This document shows positions 59,391-64,000 of a DNA stretch of 64,000 nt, in pieces (within the stretch, counting starts at the first letter, position 1; every line of letters starts with the position of its first letter). The notes below the pieces were generated by a model that was not told the DNA's origin, ran no database searches, and saw only the letters and a list, made by a program, of their open reading frames with translations. The DNA lies in the NCBI RefSeq assembly GCF_000494755.1, contig NC_022657.1, forward strand, positions 7,966,001 to 8,030,000, in the 5' to 3' direction. A program made the translations under genes and the position numbers. The stretch is from Amorphoplanes friuliensis DSM 7358 (GTDB lineage: Bacteria > Actinomycetota > Actinomycetes > Mycobacteriales > Micromonosporaceae).

Positions 59391-60410
59391 TCATGCCGCG
59401 ATCCCCAAGCCGGGCCCCTGCTGCTCCTGAGCCGGAGCGATCACCGGGAGCGGTACGGATTCGACGATGCGGGCGATGATCGACTCGGCTTCGATGCCAT
59501 CGGCGACGGCGTCGAAGGAGAGGACGAGTCGGTGGGCGAGCACGTCCGGTGCGATGTCGAGCAGGTCGCCCGGCAGCACGTAGTCCCGTCCGCGCAGCAG
59601 TGCCAGCGCCCGGCCCGCGGCCACCAGTCCGAGCGTCGCGCGGGGGCTGGCGCCGTACGCCAGCTGACCGGCCAGCTCCGGCAGCCCGAAACGCGCCGGG
59701 TCCCGGGTCGCGAGAACGAGCCGCACCACGTACTCGGCCAGGGCGTGATGCACGAAGACATCCCGGGCACGGGCCTGAAGGGCCAGGAGCTTCCCGGTGT
59801 CCAGCACCGGACGGGCCGTCGGCCGCACGCCGCCCATCCGGTAGAGGATCCCGAGCTCGTCCTGGTCGGTCGGGTAACCGACGACCACCCGCATCAGGAA
59901 CCGGTCACGCTGCGCCTCGGGCAGCTGGTAGACACCCTCGCTCTCGATCGGGTTCTGGGTGGCGAGCACCAGGAACGGCTGCGGCGTCTGGTAGGTCCGG
60001 CCACCGATCGAGACGTGACCCTCGGCCATCACCTCGAGCAACGCCGATTGGACCTTCGCCGGCGCCCGGTTGATCTCGTCCGCCAGCACCAGATTGGCCA
60101 TCACGGGCCCGAGCTCGACGTCGAAGTTCTCCTTGGACGCCCGGTAGATCCGGGTGCCGAGGATGTCGGAGGGCACCAGGTCCGGAGTGAACTGGATGCG
60201 GTGGAAACTGCCGCCGACCGCGACGGCCAGCGTCTCCGCGGCCAGGGTCTTGGCCACCCCGGGTACGCCTTCGAGCAGGCAGTGCCCGCCGGCCAGGAGT
60301 GCCGTCATGAGCCGCTCGACGAGCCGGTCCTGGCCCACGATCACTTTCTTGACCTCGAACAGCGTCTGCTCGAGCATCCGCGTGTCCGTGTCGGCTGCGA
60401 TGTCTGTCAT
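59391..60410 (-). CDS. MoxR-family AAA+ ATPase
   Basis: 339 aa from ATG at 60410, with GAGGGG 3 nt upstream. Walker A GVPGVAKT (48-55), Walker B LVLADEINRAPAKVQSALLEVM, sensor 1 LATQNP, sensor 2 ASPRA. It would assist folding or activation of a partner, likely through its VWA/DUF58 neighbours. It heads a six-gene minus-strand operon ending with the histidine kinase. Confidence 0.94.
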   Translation of the reverse strand: MTDIAADTDTRMLEQTLFEVKKVIVGQDRLVERLMTALLAGGHCLLEGVPGVAKTLAAETLAVAVGGSFHRIQFTPDLVPSDILGTRIYRASKENFDVELGPVMANLVLADEINRAPAKVQSALLEVMAEGHVSIGGRTYQTPQPFLVLATQNPIESEGVYQLPEAQRDRFLMRVVVGYPTDQDELGILYRMGGVRPTARPVLDTGKLLALQARARDVFVHHALAEYVVRLVLATRDPARFGLPELAGQLAYGASPRATLGLVAAGRALALLRGRDYVLPGDLLDIAPDVLAHRLVLSFDAVADGIEAESIIARIVESVPLPVIAPAQEQQGPGLGIAA

Positions 60411-60610
60411 GGGTCCCCTCTTCAGCAAGTGCTCTTGGGCAAAGGTGCGGGGGCGGGCGCCCGGGACTTGGGGGATGCGCCGAGCGCCCGCCCTGGTACC
60501 GATGACATCAAGAAGGGCCGAAAGCGCACCGAAGGAGCGCACCGACCTGCAAAGACGGAATACTGGGTCGCGGCACCGCCGGTGGGCGGAAGCCGCTACA
60601 GGGAGGTTGC
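60411..60610. promoter_or_regulatory. Divergent promoter region of moxR and M16 genes
   Basis: 200 bp. A 9-bp stem GGCGGGCGC/GCGCCCGCC (60452-60460 with 60484-60492) lies in what would be the moxR 5' leader; its function is unclear. No strong -10/-35 pair could be picked. Confidence 0.4.
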
Positions 60611-61927
60611 GTGTCTGCTCAGCCCGCACCGGTCGCCGAGACCGGCTATCCGTGGCCCATCGAAACCTCGCGCCTGGACAACGGGCTGCGGGTGGTCGTC
60701 AGTGAGGATCACAGCGCGCCCGTGGTGTGCGTGAACCTCTGGTACGACGTGGGATCACGGCACGAACCCGCCGGTCAGACCGGCTTTGCGCACCTCTTCG
60801 AGCACCTGATGTTCGAGGGATCGCAGCACGTCGCCAAGACCGAGCACATGAAGCTGGTGCAGGGCTCCGGCGGCTCGCTCAACGCGACGACCAACCCGGA
60901 CCGCACCAACTATTTCGAGACGCTGCCGGTCGAGCACCTCGAGCTGGGATTGTGGCTGGAGGCGGACCGCATGGGCGGTCTGGTGCCGGCGCTGACCCAG
61001 GAGACGCTCGACAACCAGCGGGAGGTCGTCAAGAACGAGCGCCGCCAGCGGTACGACAACGTGCCGTACGGCGACGCGTGGCTGCGCCTGCTCCCGCTGC
61101 TCTACCCGCCGGGGCATCCCTATCACCACGCGACGATCGGGTCGATGGAGGACCTGAACGCCGCCAGCCTGGAGACCTTCAAGGCGTTCCACCAGCAGTA
61201 CTACGCCCCGAACAACGCCGTGCTGACCGTCGCCGGCGACGTCTCTCCGGCCGAGGTCTTTGCACTCGCCGAGAAGTATTTCGGCGTGATCGAGGCGGTC
61301 TCCGACATCCCGCCGGCGCCGCGCGGGCACATCACCGGCCCGGCCGGCGAGCCGGTGCGGGAGACTGTCACCGGCAAGGTCCCGGCACCGCGGATCTACC
61401 TGTCGCACCGTACCCACCCGTTCGGTACGGCCGGGTACGACGCGATCACCGTGCTGTCGACCGTGCTCGGCAGCGGCCGCGGCAGCCGTCTCTACCAGCG
61501 GCTGGCCGACGGTTCGCGGATCGCGCAGCCGGACTACATCGGCGCCTACGGCGTGGATCTTGCGCACGCGCCCGCGCCGCTGATCGTGACGGCCACGGCC
61601 AAGGACGGCGTGGACGCCGCGACGCTGGAGGCGGGTGTGGCCGAGGTGCTGGACAGCATGGCCACCGAGCCGGTCACCGAGGCCGAGCTCGAACGCGCCA
61701 AGGCCCTGCTCACCACCTCGTGGTGGCGCCAGATGTCCACAGTCGGCGGTCGCGCCGACACCCTCAGCCGGTACGCGACGCAGTTCGGTGACGCGTCGAG
61801 CGCGGCCTACCGGCTGCCGCAGTGGCTGGCCGTGACGGCCCAGGACATCACCGACGCCGCACGCACGCTGAACGCCGAATCTCGCGTGACTCTGACGTAC
61901 CTGCCCGAAGAAGGGACCGAAGCATGA
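60611..61927 (+). CDS. M16 zinc peptidase, catalytic partner
   Basis: 438 aa from GTG at 60611. The inverted zinc motif HLFEH is at 61-65, with the third ligand Glu in the following helix (NQREVVKNERRQ). Opens LDNGLRVVVSEDHSAPVVCVNLWYDVGSRHEP. The C-terminal half is the paired M16C domain. It lacks a signal peptide and is presumably cytoplasmic. It overlaps the next gene (ATGA), whose product lacks the zinc site. Confidence 0.93.
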   Translation: MSAQPAPVAETGYPWPIETSRLDNGLRVVVSEDHSAPVVCVNLWYDVGSRHEPAGQTGFAHLFEHLMFEGSQHVAKTEHMKLVQGSGGSLNATTNPDRTNYFETLPVEHLELGLWLEADRMGGLVPALTQETLDNQREVVKNERRQRYDNVPYGDAWLRLLPLLYPPGHPYHHATIGSMEDLNAASLETFKAFHQQYYAPNNAVLTVAGDVSPAEVFALAEKYFGVIEAVSDIPPAPRGHITGPAGEPVRETVTGKVPAPRIYLSHRTHPFGTAGYDAITVLSTVLGSGRGSRLYQRLADGSRIAQPDYIGAYGVDLAHAPAPLIVTATAKDGVDAATLEAGVAEVLDSMATEPVTEAELERAKALLTTSWWRQMSTVGGRADTLSRYATQFGDASSAAYRLPQWLAVTAQDITDAARTLNAESRVTLTYLPEEGTEA

Positions 61928-63270
61928 GCCTCGTGGCAACCCGTCCCGGTGCGGGTGAGGCCCGGCCGTACACGTTCCCGGCGATCCAGCGGGTGTCGGT
62001 GGCCGGCGGTGAGGTTGTCGCCGCGCACATGCCCGGCCAGCATCTCGCGACCGCCGCGCTGCTGCTCGACGCCGGTGGCGCCCGGGAGACCGCGGGACGC
62101 GAGGGCACGGCCACCGTGCTCGCCAAGTGCCTCGAGGAGGGCACCTCGGCCCGCGACTCGGCGGCGTTTGCGCTCGCCCTGGAGGGCCTGGGTGCCGAGC
62201 TCTCCACGTCGGTCGACTGGGATGCGTTCCGCGTCGGTGTGTCCGTACCGTCGGCTCTGCTGCCCCGGGCTGTCGCCCTGCTGGCGGAGGCGGCACGGAC
62301 CCCGCGCCTGGACCCGGCCGATGTCCTGCGGGTGCGGGACGACGAGGTCACCGGGCTGCGGATGGACTGGGCGCAGCCCGGTCCGCGGGCGGATGCCGCG
62401 CTGCGGATGGACCTGTTCGGTGCCGGTGAGCGTTACGGCCGCCCGTTGCACGGTGATCCCACGTCGGTGGCGGCGGTGACCGCCGAGGACGTGGTCGAGT
62501 TCCACAAGTCGTGGTTCCAGCGGGCGGGTGTGCTGCTCGTCGCCGGTGACCTGGCACGTCTCGACCTGGCCGAGCTCGGTGCCGCCGCGTTCGCGGGCAC
62601 GTCCGGTTCGCCGCTGACACCGGCCCTGCCGCTGCCGGCGACGGTCGGCTCGGCTCGTCGTGTGCTGCTGGTCGACCGGCCCGGTTCGGTGCAGTCGACA
62701 CTGCGTCTGGGGCACCGCGCCCCGGAACGCGCGCACCCGGACTACGTGCCGATGACCCTCGCGGCCACGGTGCTGGGCGGGGCGTTCACCTCGCGGCTCA
62801 ACCACCTGATCCGCGAGGTCAAGGGCTACACGTACGGCATCCGCGCCGACTTCGCGATGACGCGGCGGTTCGGGCGGTTCGGGGTCAGCACCTCGGTGCA
62901 GACGGCCGTGACCGCTCCGGCGCTGGTCGACACGGTCGGCGAGATCACCCGTACCTGGCAGGAGGGCGTGACCGAGGAGGAGCTGGCGGTCGGCCGGACC
63001 TGGCGGGCCGGGCAGCTCACGGTCGACATGCAGACGCCGGGCTCGATCGCGGGCTCGCTGGCGACGCTGGTGGTGCACGGACTGCCCGACGACTACTACG
63101 CGACGCTGCGGCGGGACCTGCTCGACGCGACGGTCGCGGACGTCTCGGCCGCCGCACAGCAACACCTCCACCCGGAGGGTTTGACGCTGGTCGTGGAGGG
63201 TGACGCCGCCTCGATCCGCGACGAACTCGTGGCCAGTGGCATCGGCGAGATCGTCGACGTCGAGGTCTGA
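61924..63270 (+). CDS. M16 peptidase-like, non-catalytic partner
   Basis: 448 aa from ATG at 61924. Same overall fold as its neighbour, but the HxxEH site is replaced by AKCLEEG (about 67-73). The substrate-binding R/Y segment is kept as RLNHLIREVKGYTYGIRADF. Two-gene active/inactive M16 sets form heterodimers in which this subunit helps bind peptide. Confidence 0.92.
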   Translation: MSLVATRPGAGEARPYTFPAIQRVSVAGGEVVAAHMPGQHLATAALLLDAGGARETAGREGTATVLAKCLEEGTSARDSAAFALALEGLGAELSTSVDWDAFRVGVSVPSALLPRAVALLAEAARTPRLDPADVLRVRDDEVTGLRMDWAQPGPRADAALRMDLFGAGERYGRPLHGDPTSVAAVTAEDVVEFHKSWFQRAGVLLVAGDLARLDLAELGAAAFAGTSGSPLTPALPLPATVGSARRVLLVDRPGSVQSTLRLGHRAPERAHPDYVPMTLAATVLGGAFTSRLNHLIREVKGYTYGIRADFAMTRRFGRFGVSTSVQTAVTAPALVDTVGEITRTWQEGVTEEELAVGRTWRAGQLTVDMQTPGSIAGSLATLVVHGLPDDYYATLRRDLLDATVADVSAAAQQHLHPEGLTLVVEGDAASIRDELVASGIGEIVDVEV

Positions 63271-63282
63271 TCCCGGCATTTC

Positions 63283-63311
63283 TGGGCCGCCGTCACATTG
63301 ATGGCGGCCCA
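63283..63311 (+). terminator. Hairpin after the M16 genes
   Basis: TGGGCCGCC pairs with GGCGGCCCA around an 11-nt loop, 12 nt after the stop. The T-run is poor (TATTG). Confidence 0.5.
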
Positions 63312-63351
63312 GGTATTGCCACGGCGTGACGCAGGCGTTTCAATGGCGCCC

Positions 63352-63376
63352 AGCGCTCTTCCTGAGAGCGCTCTCA
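63352..63376. promoter_or_regulatory. LacI-type palindromic operator
   Basis: A perfect 14-bp palindrome TGAGAGCGCTCTCA (63363-63376) has the central GCGC typical of LacI-family sites such as the CebR-type TGGGAGCGCTCCCA. An extra half-site AGCGCTCT lies at 63352-63359, which can also pair with AGAGCGCT to form a hairpin. It lies 24 bp before the next start. Confidence 0.65.
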
Positions 63377-63400
63377 CGACCGGTTTGGAGTCCGCCCCCG

Positions 63401-64000
63401 ATGCCCACCAACGTCACGTCTGCGTCCGGCCCCCTCTCCCGCCGCAGCCTGCTCGCGCTGCCGGCCGCCGCGGCTGCTGCCACTGTCGCCGCGCCCCTGC
63501 TGGTCCCGCAGTCCGCGGCGGCCGCGGGCAGCTGCGCGCCCCGGCACCTGGTGGACCGCAGCCTGGCCGGGCCGGTCGGCCGCGCCTGCCACTACCTCGA
63601 CGTCGTGCAGGACGCGTACGTGAAGGGTGGTGAGCCGCGCCTGCTGCAGAGCTACAACAACGAGAGCGAGTTGATGACGACCGCTTTTGTCTACGACAAC
63701 GCCCTCGCGGCGCTGGCCTACCTGGCCAACCCGACGGTCGCGAACGTGCGGCGGGCCCGGCTCATCGGCGACGCCCTGCTGTGGATCCAGGACAACGACG
63801 AGAAGTACACCGACGGGCGGGTGCGTCAGGCGTACGCCGCGGGGCCGATGCTCTTCTACGGCGGCGGCCCGTACTTCCCCGGCCTCAAGCGCGAGGACGG
63901 CAAGGCGGCTTTTCTGTGGCCGTACGGCTTCGGCGGCTCGTCGACCGGCGACATGGCGTGGGTGGCCCTCGCACTGGCACAGCTCTACATCGACACGCGG
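63401..64000 (+). CDS. Tat-exported protein, probable (alpha/alpha)6 glycosidase-like, 3' end cut by window edge
   Basis: 200 codons visible from ATG at 63401, with GGAG 10 nt upstream. The N-terminus SRRSLLALPAAAAA is a Tat signal with an Ala-rich core ending near SAAAAGS. The mature part (SYNNESELMTTAFVYDNALAALAYLANP ... ARLIGDALLWIQDNDEKYTDGRV ... LFYGGGPYFPG ... SSTGDMAWVALALAQLYID) shows repeated helical hairpins as in six-hairpin glycosidases. Its operator suggests sugar-responsive control. The family call is tentative because the C-terminus is outside the window. Confidence 0.7.
   Translation, partial: MPTNVTSASGPLSRRSLLALPAAAAAATVAAPLLVPQSAAAAGSCAPRHLVDRSLAGPVGRACHYLDVVQDAYVKGGEPRLLQSYNNESELMTTAFVYDNALAALAYLANPTVANVRRARLIGDALLWIQDNDEKYTDGRVRQAYAAGPMLFYGGGPYFPGLKREDGKAAFLWPYGFGGSSTGDMAWVALALAQLYIDTR

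Overview
The window is a 64 kb stretch of chromosome from a high-GC actinobacterium. Gene order, F420 biosynthesis (cofC), an actinobacterial SepIVA-like protein, a HU protein with a very long Lys/Ala tail, many GTG/TTG starts and several apparently leaderless promoters all point to Actinobacteria. The layout looks most like Micromonosporaceae such as Actinoplanes; that family-level placement is inference from gene content, not from a search. Coding density is high, most neighbours overlap by ATGA/GTGA, and I see no insertion sequence, prophage, CRISPR array or rRNA.

Layout. (1) 1-5.3 kb, minus strand: an ECF sigma factor cut by the left edge, with its own GCAACC-N16-CGTC promoter, then a HAD hydrolase, smc and a 64-residue coiled-coil protein. 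(2) 5.7-9.9 kb, plus strand: a secreted CAP-domain protein, then a coupled trio (PelF-like glycosyltransferase, polytopic membrane protein, spherulin-4-like glycosidase) that looks like a reduced Pel-type exopolysaccharide unit. (3) 9.8-16.2 kb, minus strand: the housekeeping run rsmD-coaD-sepIVA-like-DUF177-rpmF-plsX-rnc-PIG-V-like-mutM. (4) 16.2-20.9 kb, plus strand: three sortase-anchored LPXTG proteins placed between rsmD and recG; the first two have a nearly identical 45-nt two-hairpin 5' leader. (5) 21-30 kb: DUF952, recG, a FakA/YloV-like protein, rpmB, GNAT, thiL, stand-alone RAM domain, DUF3515, ddl, and a Cys-phosphatase-like protein. (6) 29.9-31.9 kb: a YtrA-type GntR regulator and ABC transporter with a clear palindromic operator. 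(7) 32-39.8 kb: Cys/Met PLP enzyme, gpsA and plsC on the minus strand; cofC, a cold-shock-like protein, ppk and a MutT1-type Nudix/phosphatase on the plus strand, with a PHO-box-like repeat before ppk. (8) 39.9-43.7 kb: HU, leuD, leuC and a divergent IclR regulator. (9) 44.4-44.8 kb: tRNA-Glu(CTC) and tRNA-Gln(CTG). (10) 44.8-54.6 kb: accessory metabolism and regulators (NmrA-like/TetR pair, FAH hydrolase, ABC-2 exporter with XRE regulator, a conserved protein of unclear function, AraC, RibD-like reductase, ArfB-like hydrolase, EamA exporter, LysR). (11) 54.6-60.4 kb, minus strand: a six-gene operon moxR-DUF58-VWA-HtrA-like protease-response regulator-histidine kinase. (12) 60.6-63.3 kb: an active/inactive pair of M16 peptidases, then a Tat-exported protein cut by the right edge behind a LacI-type palindrome.

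The least explained signals are the shared leader RNA of the surface-protein genes, the Pel/spherulin-like trio, and several precise palindromes that suggest local regulatory circuits (TetR, GntR/YtrA, the ABC-2 exporter, LacI-type). All functional calls rest on reading motifs in translated sequence; no database search was run.
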